Shown here one piece after another: positions 21,785-31,314 of a stretch of 64,000 nucleotides of DNA. The translations under genes and the position numbers were made by a program. Source of the DNA: Melioribacteraceae bacterium (GTDB lineage: Bacteria > Bacteroidota > Ignavibacteria > Ignavibacteriales > Melioribacteraceae); the NCBI GenBank assembly GCA_016927595.1, contig JAFGMI010000024.1:1-64000 (forward strand), given 5' to 3'. The notes beneath the pieces are model-generated. The model had not been told where the DNA came from. It saw only the letters and a program-made list of their open reading frames with translations, and made no database searches. Every line of letters begins with the position of its first letter. The first letter of the stretch is position 1.

Positions 21785-22042
21785 ATGGAAACAAGAACGC
21801 TTAGAAAAACCCGCCTGGGTGTAGTTGTTAAGAATAAAATGGATAAGAGTATTACTGTTGCTATCGAAAGAAGGGTTGCTCATCCCATTTACAGAAAATA
21901 CTTTAAGAAGACAACTAAACTTATGGTGCACGACGAGAAGAATGAGTGCGGAATTGGTGACGTTGTTAAAATTATGGAAACCCGTCCTTTAAGTAAGAAT
22001 AAAAAATGGCGGGTGGTAGAAATCGTAGAAAAAGCAAAATAA
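21785..22042 (+). CDS. rpsQ: 30S ribosomal protein S17
   Basis: 85 residues with the OB-fold S17 pattern [65 protein letters not shown], read in segments. It is a primary 16S rRNA binder. It starts 16 bases after rpmC, with AGGAG upstream. Confidence 0.96.
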   Translation: METRTLRKTRLGVVVKNKMDKSITVAIERRVAHPIYRKYFKKTTKLMVHDEKNECGIGDVVKIMETRPLSKNKKWRVVEIVEKAK

Positions 22043-22068
22043 TTTGGTTCTGATAAGGAGTTTTAGAA

Positions 22069-22437
22069 ATGGTACAACAAGAAACAAACCTGGTAGTCGC
22101 CGACAATTCGGGTGCAAAAAAGGTGAGATGTATTAAGGTGTTGGGCGGAAGCAGAAAAAGATATGCGACAGTCGGGGATTTGGTAGTAGTATCAGTTAAA
22201 TCGGCAATACCCGGCGGCGGTGTTAAAAAGGGTGAAGTTTCCAAAGCAGTGATTGTAAGAACTAGTAAAGAAATCAGAAGAAATGACGGTTCGTATATAA
22301 GATTCGATGAAAATGCAGCTGTTTTACTGAATGCACAGAACGAACCGCGCGGTACGCGTATTTTCGGACCTGTTGCCAGAGAATTAAGAGATAAAAAGTT
22401 TATGAAAATTATTTCATTAGCCCCTGAAGTTCTTTAA
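22069..22437 (+). CDS. rplN: 50S ribosomal protein L14
   Basis: 122 residues: [27 protein letters not shown], then [43 protein letters not shown] and [11 protein letters not shown]14 makes inter-subunit bridges and binds RsfS in other bacteria. AAGGAG precedes the ATG. Confidence 0.98.
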   Translation: MVQQETNLVVADNSGAKKVRCIKVLGGSRKRYATVGDLVVVSVKSAIPGGGVKKGEVSKAVIVRTSKEIRRNDGSYIRFDENAAVLLNAQNEPRGTRIFGPVARELRDKKFMKIISLAPEVL

Positions 22438-22451
22438 TTAAGGATTTAGAA

Positions 22452-22775
22452 ATGAAAGTAAAAAAAGATGATAATGTTGTTGTAATTGCCGGGAACTACA
22501 AAGGTAAAACCGGTAAAGTATTAAAAGTTTTTCCGCAGCGAAACAGGGTGATTGTTGAGGGTGTTAATATCAGGAAAAGACACACAAAACCTAACCAGCA
22601 GAATCCGCAGGGCGGAATAATTGAGAAAGAAGCTTCAATTAATGCATCGAACGTTATGGTTATTGATCCTAAATCGGGTGAGCCCACAAGAATTGGGAAA
22701 AAGATAATTTTAGACGATAAAACGAATAAAAAACGAAGCGTTAGAGTTAGCAAAGCTAGCGGAGAAATGTTGTAA
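22452..22775 (+). CDS. rplX: 50S ribosomal protein L24
   Basis: 107 residues. The KOW motif [23 protein letters not shown] (residues 5-27) is followed by [26 protein letters not shown]24 is an assembly initiator of the large subunit. TTAAGGA is the ribosome-binding site. Confidence 0.97.
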   Translation: MKVKKDDNVVVIAGNYKGKTGKVLKVFPQRNRVIVEGVNIRKRHTKPNQQNPQGGIIEKEASINASNVMVIDPKSGEPTRIGKKIILDDKTNKKRSVRVSKASGEML

Positions 22776-22798
22776 TCAATTTCAAAATGAGATTTTAA

Positions 22799-23434
22799 AT
22801 GGCAAAGAAAGAAGAAAATATTAAAAAAGAATCGAAAAAAGCAGCTGCAAAGGATGCTAAAGCAGCCGAAGCCGTAACGGCAAAAATTCCTCAGGCGTTG
22901 CTCGAGAAATATAAAGCAGAGATTGTTCCCAAACTCAAAGAACAATTTTCTTACAAAAGTGTAATGGAAGTACCCAAACTTCAAAAAATAGTATTGAACA
23001 TGGGAGTTGGTGAAGCTGTTCAGGATTCCAAGGCGCTGGACTCTGCAGTTGCCGAGCTTGAAACAATCAGTGGTTATAAAGCATCAGTCAGAACTTCGAA
23101 GAAGTCAATCTCAAACTTCAAATTAAGAGAAGGGATGAAAATCGGTGCCAAGGTTACACTTAGGCGCGATGCAATGTACGAGTTTCTTCAGAGACTAATA
23201 TCAGTTGCGCTGCCGCGTGTAAGAGACTTCAGAGGTATTTCAGATAAATCGTTTGACGGCAGAGGTAATTACACTTTGGGAATTAAAGAGCAGATCATTT
23301 TTCCGGAAATTAATGTAGATAAAATCAGTAAGATTAGAGGACTCGACGTTACTTTTGTAACATCAGCAAAAACTGATCAGGAAGCATATGCACTACTATC
23401 TGCTTTCGGTGTACCATTTAGAAAAAAACAATAA
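22799..23434 (+). CDS. rplE: 50S ribosomal protein L5, with N-terminal extension
   Basis: 211 residues against about 180 for typical L5. The extra part is a Lys/Ala/Glu-rich stretch of about 30 residues at the N terminus. The normal protein begins near [16 protein letters not shown] and continues with [38 protein letters not shown] and [22 protein letters not shown]5 binds 5S rRNA and the P-site tRNA. No good ribosome-binding site precedes the ATG, so a start further in cannot be fully excluded; no internal ATG, GTG or TTG sits right at the core start, which supports the extended form. Confidence 0.94.
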   Translation: MAKKEENIKKESKKAAAKDAKAAEAVTAKIPQALLEKYKAEIVPKLKEQFSYKSVMEVPKLQKIVLNMGVGEAVQDSKALDSAVAELETISGYKASVRTSKKSISNFKLREGMKIGAKVTLRRDAMYEFLQRLISVALPRVRDFRGISDKSFDGRGNYTLGIKEQIIFPEINVDKISKIRGLDVTFVTSAKTDQEAYALLSAFGVPFRKKQ

Positions 23435-23450
23435 TAAAACCAGGTTATAA

Positions 23451-23720
23451 ATGGCTAGGAAATCTTTAATAGCGAGAGAAGCTAAAAGAAAAAAAATGGT
23501 TGACAAATATGCTCAACTAAGAAAAGAATTAAAGGAAAAAGGCGATTACGAAGCTCTGCAATCAATTCCCAAAAATGCGTCGCCTGTTCGTTTAAGAAAT
23601 AGATGCTTGGTTTCCGGGAGACCGAGAGGGTATTACAGAAAATTCGGAATATCAAGACTTGTTTTCAGAGAAATGGCTCTGAAAGGTGAAATTCCGGGAA
23701 TTAAAAAATCCAGTTGGTAA
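23451..23720 (+). CDS. rpsN: 30S ribosomal protein S14
   Basis: 89 residues, the long zinc-free S14 form: [15 protein letters not shown], then [21 protein letters not shown] and [20 protein letters not shown]. Only one cysteine is present, so the four-Cys zinc site of the short form is absent. S14 sits in the 30S head. Confidence 0.97.
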   Translation: MARKSLIAREAKRKKMVDKYAQLRKELKEKGDYEALQSIPKNASPVRLRNRCLVSGRPRGYYRKFGISRLVFREMALKGEIPGIKKSSW

Positions 23721-23744
23721 TTGATTAGATAGGAGAATTATTAA

Positions 23745-24140
23745 ATGCCAGTTACAGATCCGATTGCAGATTTTTTGACAAGAATTAGAAATGCTGCTAA
23801 AGCGCGTAAAAAATTTGTTGATATTCCGGCTTCAGGCACAAAAACCAAAATGGCTGAAATATTAAAAGATTCGAAATTTATACGTGACTTTAATGTTATA
23901 GAAGATGATAAACAGAATATTCTAAGGATTCATCTTAAATACGTAGCAGGTTCACCGAGTATTTCGGGATTGAAAAAGATTAGTACGCCGGGATTGAGAA
24001 CATATGTTGGGAAGGATAATATACCGAGAGTGCTTAACGGCTTAGGTATTGCAATTATCTCAACATCTAAAGGTTTACTAACTGATAAACAAGCAAGGCA
24101 AGAATCCATTGGCGGCGAAGTTATTTGCCACATCTGGTAA
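23745..24140 (+). CDS. rpsH: 30S ribosomal protein S8
   Basis: 131 residues: [26 protein letters not shown] at the start, the [23 protein letters not shown] loop, and GGEVICHIW at the end. S8 binds helix 21 of 16S rRNA and in E. coli controls the spc operon. AGGAG precedes the ATG by about 7 bases. Confidence 0.97.
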   Translation: MPVTDPIADFLTRIRNAAKARKKFVDIPASGTKTKMAEILKDSKFIRDFNVIEDDKQNILRIHLKYVAGSPSISGLKKISTPGLRTYVGKDNIPRVLNGLGIAIISTSKGLLTDKQARQESIGGEVICHIW

Positions 24141-24161
24141 AAATTTGAATGAGGTATAGAA

Positions 24162-24698
24162 GTGTCAAGAGTAGGTAAAAAACCGATAAACATTAAAGAC
24201 GTTGAGGTAACACACAAGAATGGTGAAGTTACTGTAAAGGGTAAACTCGGACAACTGAGTATAAAAACTCACCCGAAAATTAATATTTCAATTGAAGGCG
24301 AAGAATTAGTTGTTACCAGGAACAGCGATTTGAAAGAGAACAGATCGCTTCATGGATTAACACGAGCACTTATCCAGAATATGGTGCTGGGTGTTACTGA
24401 AGGTTATGCAAAGTCACTGGATATAGTAGGGGTTGGTTACAGAGCTGAATTAAAAGGTACAAATTTACTTCTGAATATAGGTTATTCGCACCCTATTTAC
24501 TTTGAACCGCCTAAGGATATTACTCTTGAAGTTCCTGCTCCTACACAGATAAAAGTCAGCGGGATCGATAAGGAACTTGTCGGCCTGGTTGCAGCAAAAA
24601 TCAGATCATTCAGAAAGCCCGAACCTTATAAGGGTAAAGGCATTAAATATTCAAACGAAGTAATCATTAAGAAAGCTGGTAAAACGGCTGGGAAATAA
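24162..24698 (+). CDS. rplF: 50S ribosomal protein L6
   Basis: 178 residues from GTG 24162, with GAGGT 8 bases upstream. Motifs are SRVGKKPINI, RSLHGLTRALIQNMVLGVTEGY and the C-terminal RSFRKPEPYKGKGIKYSNEVI RNA-binding segment. L6 supports the stalk base. Confidence 0.97.
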   Translation: MSRVGKKPINIKDVEVTHKNGEVTVKGKLGQLSIKTHPKINISIEGEELVVTRNSDLKENRSLHGLTRALIQNMVLGVTEGYAKSLDIVGVGYRAELKGTNLLLNIGYSHPIYFEPPKDITLEVPAPTQIKVSGIDKELVGLVAAKIRSFRKPEPYKGKGIKYSNEVIIKKAGKTAGK

Positions 24699-24716
24699 AG
24701 TCTAGGAGATGTAAGA

Positions 24717-25082
24717 ATGTTAAAGAAAGAAAAAGCTAGAAGAGCCAGAAAAATACAAAGAGTACGAAGAAAAATCACTGGAACTGCTGAAAAACCCAGA
24801 TTATCAGTTTTTAGAAGTTTAAATCACATTTATGCCCAAATTATTGACGATTCGAGCAGCAAGACTTTAGCAGCTGCTTCTACAAAATCTGCCGAATTAG
24901 CGGAGGATTTAAAGAAAGCAAAAACTAAAGTGGAAAAATCTAAATTGGTTGGAACCCTCATTGCTAAAAAAGCAGCTGAAGCCAATGTTAAAAAAGTAGT
25001 TTTTGATAGAGGCGAGTATATGTATCACGGCAGAGTGAAAGCAGTTGCGGAAGGTGCAAGAGAGGGAGGTTTAGAATTTTAA
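24717..25082 (+). CDS. rplR: 50S ribosomal protein L18
   Basis: 121 residues: [73 protein letters not shown]. It binds 5S rRNA together with L5. The tRNA-Gln gene begins 6 bases after its stop, interrupting the usual rplR-rpsE junction. Confidence 0.97.
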   Translation: MLKKEKARRARKIQRVRRKITGTAEKPRLSVFRSLNHIYAQIIDDSSSKTLAAASTKSAELAEDLKKAKTKVEKSKLVGTLIAKKAAEANVKKVVFDRGEYMYHGRVKAVAEGAREGGLEF

Positions 25083-25088
25083 CTGCAT

Positions 25089-25162
25089 TGCCCGATCGTC
25101 TAATGGTAGGACACCGGCCTTTGGAGCCGTATGTGGAGGTTCGAATCCTCCTCGGGCAGCCA
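25089..25162 (+). tRNA. tRNA-Gln (UUG) inside the spc operon
   Basis: The acceptor TGCCCGA (25089-25095) pairs with TCGGGCA (25152-25158). The D arm is GTCT/GGAC. The anticodon loop CTTTGGA holds TTG at 25121-25123; the outermost pair of the anticodon stem is a C-T mismatch. The T arm is GGAGG-TTCGAAT-CCTCC. The discriminator G25159 is followed by an encoded CCA (25160-25162), unlike the four tRNAs at the left end of the window. It lies in the same orientation between rplR and rpsE, so it must be cut out of a ribosomal-protein mRNA. Confidence 0.93.
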
Positions 25163-25195
25163 TATAATTGAATTTTTTGAATTAAGGAGTTGAAA

Positions 25196-25702
25196 TTGAA
25201 GCACAAAAAAGTCTCTGGTCTTGAAGGATTAAAAGAAAAAGTTGTACACATAAATCGTGTGGCAAAAGTTGTTAAAGGTGGTAGACGATTTAGCTTCAAC
25301 GCAATTGTCGTTGTAGGCGACGGTAACGGTCACGTGGGTGTAGGTTTAGGCAAAGCTAACGAAGTAACCGATGCTATTTCTAAAGGTATCGACGATGCAA
25401 AGAAAAATGTGTACAGAGTTCCAGTAATTAAAGGAACAGTGCCTCACGAGATTATCGGTAAATATGGTGCAGGGAAAGTGTTGCTGAAACCTGCTTCACC
25501 CGGTACAGGACTTATTGCCGGTGGTGGCGTCCGGGCTGTTCTTGAATCAGCTGGTATACAGGACGTTCTTACAAAATCATTGGGATCAAGCAACCCTCAC
25601 AATCAGGTAAAAGCTACACTTAACGGTTTACTGCATCTGATTGATGCCAGAAATATGGCGTTTAAAAGAGGAATGGAAGTATCCGAAATATTTAATGCGT
25701 AA
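25196..25702 (+). CDS. rpsE: 30S ribosomal protein S5
   Basis: The start is set at TTG 25196, six bases after AAGGAG (25184-25189); the in-frame TTG at 25190 touches the ribosome-binding site. The 168 residues carry [20 protein letters not shown], the [17 protein letters not shown] dsRNA-binding loop and [20 protein letters not shown]5 affects decoding accuracy and mRNA unwinding. Preceded by the inserted tRNA-Gln. Confidence 0.96.
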   Translation: MKHKKVSGLEGLKEKVVHINRVAKVVKGGRRFSFNAIVVVGDGNGHVGVGLGKANEVTDAISKGIDDAKKNVYRVPVIKGTVPHEIIGKYGAGKVLLKPASPGTGLIAGGGVRAVLESAGIQDVLTKSLGSSNPHNQVKATLNGLLHLIDARNMAFKRGMEVSEIFNA

Positions 25703-25714
25703 TTGAGGATTAGA

Positions 25715-25903
25715 ATGGCTAAAAAGATTAAAGTAACCCAGACTAAAAGTATTATCGACAGACCGAAAGATCAAAAAAGAACCATTGAAGCTTTGGGTCT
25801 TGGAAGACCGAATTATTTTAAAATTCATAATGATACTCCTCAGATAAGAGGTATGGTCAGAAAAGTAATACATCTTGTTAAAGTAGACGAAATTGAAGAA
25901 TAA
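25715..25903 (+). CDS. rpmD: 50S ribosomal protein L30
   Basis: 62 residues from ATG 25715, with GAGG 6-9 bases upstream. A TTG at 25703, directly after the rpsE stop, is in frame but has no ribosome-binding site of its own. Motifs: KKIKVTQTKSIIDRPKDQKRTIEALGLGR and DTPQIRGMVRKVIHLVKV. A small 50S protein that is missing from some bacteria. Confidence 0.95.
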   Translation: MAKKIKVTQTKSIIDRPKDQKRTIEALGLGRPNYFKIHNDTPQIRGMVRKVIHLVKVDEIEE

Positions 25904-25912
25904 GAGGAATAA

Positions 25913-26377
25913 ATGGACGTTTTAAGTAACTTAAATAAAGCAAAGGGCTCAACCAGACCAAGTAAGAGAATCGGTAGAGGTGAAGGAAGCGGTAGAGGTG
26001 GTACTTCGACAAAAGGTATGAATGGTCAGAAATCGAGAGCTGGTTATAATTACAGAGCCTGGTTTGAAGGCGGTCAGATGCCTTTACAGCGACGAGTTCC
26101 CAAAAGAGGATTTACCAATATCTTTAAGATAAATTATCAGGCAGTAAATCTTGATAAATTGCAGATGCTTGTCGACGAGGAAAAAGTAACTGATGGCAAA
26201 ATTGACGCTGTGGTGCTTTATAAAAACGGCGTTATTTCTAAAGCCAATTATCCTTATAAAGTTTTGGGTAGAGGCGAATTGAAAGTGAAACTGGAAGTAG
26301 AAGCTCACGGCTTCAGTGCTTCCGCAAAAGAAAAAATTGAATCCGCTGGTGGTACTATTAAAGAGATTAAAGTTTAA
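25913..26377 (+). CDS. rplO: 50S ribosomal protein L15
   Basis: 154 residues with the L15 start (GSTRPSKRIGRGEGSGRGGTSTKGMNGQKSRAG, in pieces), FEGGQMPLQRRVPKRGFTN, and the C-terminal AHGFSASAKEKIESAGG motif. The stop TAA overlaps the secY start (TAATG), which implies translational coupling. Confidence 0.97.
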   Translation: MDVLSNLNKAKGSTRPSKRIGRGEGSGRGGTSTKGMNGQKSRAGYNYRAWFEGGQMPLQRRVPKRGFTNIFKINYQAVNLDKLQMLVDEEKVTDGKIDAVVLYKNGVISKANYPYKVLGRGELKVKLEVEAHGFSASAKEKIESAGGTIKEIKV

Positions 26378-27723
26378 TGGGAAAATTACAAGACACATTT
26401 CGGAATATCTTTAAAATTCATGAGCTGAGACAAAGAATATTATATACCTTAGCTCTTTTATTTATTGTGCGCCTAGGTTCGCATATAACTCTGCCGGGTA
26501 TCGATTCTTACCTGCTGTCGACTGCTATGGCTAGTAGAACATCAGACAACCTGCTTGGTTTGTACGATATGTTCGCCGGCGGTGCGTTCAGCCAGATGGC
26601 GGTTTTCGCACTCGGTATAATGCCCTACATAAGTGCATCAATTATTCTTCAGCTCGGTGGGGCTGTAATTCCGTATCTTCAGAAACTTCAGCGTGAAGGC
26701 GAAGAAGGCAGAAAGAAAATTACACAGTGGACACGTTATGGCACTGTTGCGATTTCCGCTTTTCAGTCTATCGGTATAATTACCGGCGTAGTACTTCCAT
26801 TGGATGTTAACGGTGCACCCGTTGTGCCTGCTGAAGTTCAGGGAGTTGGATTTATATTCCAGTCAGTGATTTTAATGACAGCCGGTACCGTTTTTATGAT
26901 GTGGCTCGGCGAGCAGATAACCGAAAAAGGGATAGGCAACGGAATATCGTTGATAATCTTTATAAATATTATCAACCGCCTGCCTTTTGCATTGCTGGAC
27001 GAAGTGCGCTTGATAAGCGCCGGGACAAGAAATATTGTGATCGAAATAGTAATTCTTGCATTTATGGGACTTATTATTGCGGGTATCGTTCTTGTTACTC
27101 AGGGAACAAGGAGAATCCCTGTTCAATATGCCAAACGAGTTGTCGGCAGAAAAGTTTACGGCGGAGTTACACAGTATATTCCGCTTAGAGTTAACACGGC
27201 GGGCGTTATGCCTATAATTTTTGCACAGGCTATTATGTTTATACCAGGTACCGTTCTGGCGTTTTTCCCGAACAGCGAGTTTATGCAGGCACTTGCCGGC
27301 TACTTCGACTGGCAGTCGGTGACATATTCGGTTATATATGGTTTGATGATAGTGTTCTTTACCTATTTTTATACTGCTATTGCTTTTAATCCGCAGGATG
27401 TTGCAGAAAATATGAAAAAACAGGGCGGTTTTGTGCCTGGAATCAGACCCGGAAAGCAAACTGCCGAGTTTATTGATAATATACTTACAAAGATTACATT
27501 ACCCGGTTCAATTTTTCTTGCCATTATTGCGATACTTCCGGCATTCGTCTCGAAACTTGGAGTATCAGGAAGTTTTGCTTCCTTCTTCGGCGGTACAAGT
27601 CTTTTGATTATTGTAGGCGTGGCATTAGATACATTGCAGCAAATAGAGTCTCATCTTTTAATGAGGCATTACGATGGTTTTATGAAATCGGGTAAAATGA
27701 AAGGTCGTCGGGGCGGTATTTAG
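26377..27723 (+). CDS. secY: Preprotein translocase subunit SecY
   Basis: 448 residues and about ten membrane segments, the normal SecY layout. Diagnostic parts are the plug and TM2 region around GLYDMFAGGAF, the GIMPYISASIILQL segment, the cytoplasmic loop TQGTRRIPVQYAKRVVGRKVYGG, and FNPQDVAENMKKQGGFVPGIRPG. SecY forms the inner-membrane protein channel together with SecE (1550). The start overlaps the rplO stop by one base, and the stop overlaps map by one base. Confidence 0.98.
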   Translation: MGKLQDTFRNIFKIHELRQRILYTLALLFIVRLGSHITLPGIDSYLLSTAMASRTSDNLLGLYDMFAGGAFSQMAVFALGIMPYISASIILQLGGAVIPYLQKLQREGEEGRKKITQWTRYGTVAISAFQSIGIITGVVLPLDVNGAPVVPAEVQGVGFIFQSVILMTAGTVFMMWLGEQITEKGIGNGISLIIFINIINRLPFALLDEVRLISAGTRNIVIEIVILAFMGLIIAGIVLVTQGTRRIPVQYAKRVVGRKVYGGVTQYIPLRVNTAGVMPIIFAQAIMFIPGTVLAFFPNSEFMQALAGYFDWQSVTYSVIYGLMIVFFTYFYTAIAFNPQDVAENMKKQGGFVPGIRPGKQTAEFIDNILTKITLPGSIFLAIIAILPAFVSKLGVSGSFASFFGGTSLLIIVGVALDTLQQIESHLLMRHYDGFMKSGKMKGRRGGI

Positions 27724-28484
27724 TGATTCTTATTAAGACCAAAAATGAAATTGATAAGATAAGAGAAAGTTGTAAAATAGTTGCCGAAACACTACAGTTG
27801 GTTAAACGACATGCTAAGCCAGGTGTTACAACTTTAGAACTTGATAAGATTGCCGAAGATTATATAAGAAGTAATGATGCGGTTCCTGCCTTCAAAGGGT
27901 ATTCACAGGCGGGATCAATTGATTTTCCTGGTTCGTTGTGTACATCAATCGACGAGGAAGTTGTACACGGAATTCCTTCCGAAAGGATTTTGATGGGAGG
28001 GGAGATTTTATCGGTTGATGTAGGTGTTCTTAAGAATAATTATTATGGCGACGCTGCAATAAGTATTGCAGTGGGAAACATTAGCGAAGAGAAAAAACAT
28101 TTAATGGAAGTAACCGAAAAATCTCTTCAACTAGCAATTGAACAGGCTGTTAAGGGTAACAGGATAGGCGATATATCTTTTGCTGTTCAGGAGGAAGTTG
28201 AAAAAAACGGTTACAGTGTTGTTCGGGATTTATGCGGTCATGGAGTCGGAAAAATGTTGCACGAAGACCCTCAGGTTCCTAATTACGGTAAAAAAGGCAC
28301 CGGGCATTTGATTAAAGACGGCATGACAATAGCAATTGAACCGATGGTTAACATGGGAACATTTAGAGTAAATGTGGCTGATGACGGCTGGACTGTTGTA
28401 TCGGCTGATAATTCACCCTCGGCACATTTCGAACACACTATAGCAATTATTAACGGAAAAGCAGAAATTTTATCTATTAGTTAA
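27723..28484 (+). CDS. map: Methionine aminopeptidase, type I
   Basis: 253 residues from GTG 27723 (TAGTG overlap with secY). The metal ligands are visible in the usual blocks: D in LSVDVGVLKNNYYGDAA, H in LCGHGVG, E in AIEPM and E in HFEHTIAI; the substrate-side histidine is in EEVVHGIPS. It removes the initiator methionine from nascent proteins. No adk gene separates it from secY, unlike in many Gram-positive bacteria. Confidence 0.97.
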   Translation: MILIKTKNEIDKIRESCKIVAETLQLVKRHAKPGVTTLELDKIAEDYIRSNDAVPAFKGYSQAGSIDFPGSLCTSIDEEVVHGIPSERILMGGEILSVDVGVLKNNYYGDAAISIAVGNISEEKKHLMEVTEKSLQLAIEQAVKGNRIGDISFAVQEEVEKNGYSVVRDLCGHGVGKMLHEDPQVPNYGKKGTGHLIKDGMTIAIEPMVNMGTFRVNVADDGWTVVSADNSPSAHFEHTIAIINGKAEILSIS

Positions 28485-28703
28485 ATGGCGAAACAAGGAG
28501 CAATAAAAGTAGACGGAGTGGTAACGGAAACGTTACCTAACGCTCATTTCAAGGTTAAACTTGATAATGGTCACGAAATATTGGCTCATATTTCAGGAAA
28601 AATGAGAATGCACTTTATTAAAATACTTATTGGTGACAAGGTATCTATTGAACTTTCGCCGTATGATTTGAATAAAGGCAGAATTACATACAGATATAAA
28701 TAA
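28485..28703 (+). CDS. infA: Translation initiation factor IF-1
   Basis: 72 residues, a single S1/OB fold: [64 protein letters not shown], read in two parts. The ATG is directly adjacent to the map stop codon, so translation is probably coupled. IF-1 occupies the A site during initiation. Confidence 0.97.
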   Translation: MAKQGAIKVDGVVTETLPNAHFKVKLDNGHEILAHISGKMRMHFIKILIGDKVSIELSPYDLNKGRITYRYK

Positions 28704-28714
28704 ACGGAGCAGAG

Positions 28715-28828
28715 ATGAAAGTACGTGCATCTGTGAAGAAAATATGCGAACACTGCAAGATAATTAAACGCAAAGGTGTTGTGAGAGTTATTTGCAAAAA
28801 CCCTAAACATAAACAAAGACAAGGCTAG
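28715..28828 (+). CDS. rpmJ: 50S ribosomal protein L36
   Basis: A 37-residue gene: [20 protein letters not shown] followed by [17 protein letters not shown]. The zinc ligands C-x2-C, C and H are all present, so this is the zinc-binding form. CGGAGCAG is upstream. It lies between infA and rpsM, the standard position. Confidence 0.96.
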   Translation: MKVRASVKKICEHCKIIKRKGVVRVICKNPKHKQRQG

Positions 28829-28839
28829 GAGGATTAAGC

Positions 28840-29223
28840 TTGGCTCGAATTGCAGGTATTGACTTACCAAAACAAAAGAAGGCATTTATCGGATTGACTT
28901 ATATTTACGGTATCGGGCAAGCCGTTGCCAAAGATATATTGAAAAAAGCCGATGTTGATCCCGATAAGAAAGTTTCTGAATTAACAGAAACCGAAGTCGC
29001 AAGAATCAGATCTGTTATGACAACTGAATATAAAGTTGAAGGCGCTTTAAGAGGTGAAGTTCAGCAAAACATTAAACGTTTGATGGACATCGGCTGCTAC
29101 AGAGGATTAAGACACAGAAGAGGTTTACCGGTTAGGGGGCAGAGGACGAAAACAAATTCCAGAACCAGAAAAGGTAAACGAAGAACTGTTGCAGGCAAGA
29201 AAAAAGCCCCGGGTAAGAAATAA
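28840..29223 (+). CDS. rpsM: 30S ribosomal protein S13
   Basis: 127 residues from TTG 28840, with AGGAGG seven bases upstream. Motifs: [58 protein letters not shown]. The basic C-terminal tail contacts P-site tRNA. First gene of the alpha cluster. Confidence 0.97.
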   Translation: MARIAGIDLPKQKKAFIGLTYIYGIGQAVAKDILKKADVDPDKKVSELTETEVARIRSVMTTEYKVEGALRGEVQQNIKRLMDIGCYRGLRHRRGLPVRGQRTKTNSRTRKGKRRTVAGKKKAPGKK

Positions 29224-29241
29224 TTAATAAGGAGTTGAATT

Positions 29242-29628
29242 TTGGCTAAGTCAGTTAAAAAGACAAAAAAGAAAGTTCATGTCGATTCAGTTGGCGTTGC
29301 TCATATTAAGGCATCGTTCAACAATATAATCGTCACTATAACCGATATTTATGGTAACACTATTTCGTGGTCGTCTGCCGGTAAAAACGGGTTTAAAGGA
29401 TCCAGAAAAAATACGCCTTTCGCTGCGCAGGTTTCCGCTGAAGCGGCTGCCAAGGAAGCTTACGATTTAGGCTTAAGACGTATTGATGTTTTTGTTAAGG
29501 GTCCCGGTGCAGGAAGAGAAGCTGCTATCAGAGCCCTGAATACAGCAGGTTTGCAGATACAGTCAATTAAAGATATTACGCCTATTCCGCATAACGGCTG
29601 TAGACCACCTAAAAAACGAAGAGTATAA
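29242..29628 (+). CDS. rpsK: 30S ribosomal protein S11
   Basis: 128 residues from TTG 29242 with AAGGAG upstream. Motifs: [57 protein letters not shown] and the C-terminal [18 protein letters not shown]. It is located on the 30S platform at the E site. Confidence 0.97.
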   Translation: MAKSVKKTKKKVHVDSVGVAHIKASFNNIIVTITDIYGNTISWSSAGKNGFKGSRKNTPFAAQVSAEAAAKEAYDLGLRRIDVFVKGPGAGREAAIRALNTAGLQIQSIKDITPIPHNGCRPPKKRRV

Positions 29629-29645
29629 TCAGGAGAATACGTTAA

Positions 29646-30272
29646 ATGGCAAGATATACTGGTTCAGTTTGTAAATTGTGCAGACGAGAGAAGCAGAAAC
29701 TTTTTCTTAAAGGGGCAAAATGTCATTCTGAGAAATGTCCTATTGAAAAAAGAAACTACCCTCCCGGGCAGCATGGTTTGTCTAGAAGAGCTAAGTTTTC
29801 AGAGTACGGTGTTCAGTTAAGAGAGAAACAGAAAGTTAAAAGAGTTTACGGAATTCTTGAAACTCAATTCAGAAATTACTTCGAAAAAGCTAACAGACAA
29901 AAAGGTGTAACAGGTGAAAACCTGATAAAACTTCTTGAAAGAAGACTTGATAATGTTGTTTACAGACTTGGTTTTGCTCCGTCGAGAAAAGCCGCACGTC
30001 AGTTGGTACTTCATGGACACTTTATGATTAACGGAAGTAAGGTAACTATTCCTTCGTATTCCGTTGCACCCGGCGATATCGTTGGTGTTGTTGATTCAAG
30101 CAAAAAACTTGATGTGATACACAATTCATTACGTAGATCAAAAGACAGTTTATACGACTGGTTGCAGGTTGAAAAAGCAACTCTTAGCGGTACATTTTTG
30201 CAAGTACCAAACAGGGAAGACATTCCATTAAACGCAAATGAGCAACTGATTGTTGAGTTGTATTCAAAATAA
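29646..30272 (+). CDS. rpsD: 30S ribosomal protein S4
   Basis: 208 residues. The N terminus has four cysteines (CKLC near residue 9 and CHSEKC near residue 26), so this is the zinc-binding C-plus form. The S4 RNA-binding domain spans about residues 95-160 ([27 protein letters not shown], split). S4 is a primary 16S binder, and in E. coli it represses the alpha operon. Confidence 0.97.
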   Translation: MARYTGSVCKLCRREKQKLFLKGAKCHSEKCPIEKRNYPPGQHGLSRRAKFSEYGVQLREKQKVKRVYGILETQFRNYFEKANRQKGVTGENLIKLLERRLDNVVYRLGFAPSRKAARQLVLHGHFMINGSKVTIPSYSVAPGDIVGVVDSSKKLDVIHNSLRRSKDSLYDWLQVEKATLSGTFLQVPNREDIPLNANEQLIVELYSK

Positions 30273-30297
30273 TTTATAATTAGAAAGAGGAAATTAA

Positions 30298-31293
30298 ATG
30301 GGCTATGCGTTCCTTAAAATGCCGGAAGGTGTTGTGCTGGAAGAGTCAACAGCCTCTGGTACATACGGAAAGTTTACCGTTCAGCCGTTAGAAAAAGGAT
30401 TTGGTGTAACTTTAGGTAATGCGTTCAGAAGAGTGCTGTTGTCTTCAATCACTGGTGCCGCAATTAATGCTATTAAGGTAGACGGCGTTCTGCATGAATT
30501 TACTAATATTCCCGGTGTTGTTGAAGATGTAACCGACCTGATTTTGAACCTTAAAAAAATCAGGATGAGAATCATAAACAAGAAAGCCAATAAAATCGAT
30601 CTTTCTCTTAACGGTCCTGGTAAATTATCCGGTGCTGATTTGCAAAAAGCTTCACCCGACGTTGAAATCCTTAACCCGGAGCAGCATATTGCTACCTTAA
30701 ACGAAGATGCCAAAGTTGTTATGGAACTCAGATTCGGATTCGGGAAAGGGTATGTCCCGTCGCATGAGCAAAGTATAGTTGATCAGACAATCGGCATTAT
30801 TCCTATTGATTCGATTTATACACCGATTAGGAAAGTAACTTACGATGTCGTAAACGTTCGTATCGGTGAGAGCAATGATTTTGAACAATTGACACTTGAA
30901 ATTACAACTGACGGATCTTTGACTCCTGAAGATGCGTTGTCTAACGCGGGGAGTATTCTCAGAGATCATATAAATATGTTTATTAACTTTGATGTTGAGC
31001 AGGAAGAGCATAAAGTAGAAAGCGAAAAGGATGCTGAGACCGAGAGAATTAAAAAGATTCTGCTTACAAGTGTCGATGATCTTGAACTGAGTGTAAGATC
31101 TCATAACTGTCTGAAAGCAGCCAATATCAAAACCCTTGGTGATTTAGTTCGGAAAGATGAGTCCGAAATGCTTAAGTTCAGAAATTTCGGTAGAAAATCT
31201 CTCGCTGAATTAATTGAAATAGTTGAAAATTACGGTCTGGATTTTGGTATGGACGTCGACCGTTATATAAAAGATGATATTGAAACTAACTAA
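30298..31293 (+). CDS. rpoA: DNA-directed RNA polymerase subunit alpha
   Basis: 331 residues. The N-terminal dimerisation domain holds EPLEKGFGVTLGNAFRRVLLSSI-type sequence (residues about 30-55), and the C-terminal domain (about 250-320) has DDLELSVRSHNCLKAANIKTLGDLV and KFRNFGRKSLAEL. It scaffolds assembly of beta and beta' and contacts UP elements and activators. AGAGGAA lies upstream of the ATG. Confidence 0.98.
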   Translation: MGYAFLKMPEGVVLEESTASGTYGKFTVQPLEKGFGVTLGNAFRRVLLSSITGAAINAIKVDGVLHEFTNIPGVVEDVTDLILNLKKIRMRIINKKANKIDLSLNGPGKLSGADLQKASPDVEILNPEQHIATLNEDAKVVMELRFGFGKGYVPSHEQSIVDQTIGIIPIDSIYTPIRKVTYDVVNVRIGESNDFEQLTLEITTDGSLTPEDALSNAGSILRDHINMFINFDVEQEEHKVESEKDAETERIKKILLTSVDDLELSVRSHNCLKAANIKTLGDLVRKDESEMLKFRNFGRKSLAELIEIVENYGLDFGMDVDRYIKDDIETN

Positions 31294-31314
31294 TCCTGAA
31301 AAAAAGGTAACACA

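Noticed and set aside
26872-27459. 195-codon minus-strand frame within secY
   Set aside because: Composition (many His, Asn, Arg) is that of antisense membrane-protein codons; secY is intact.
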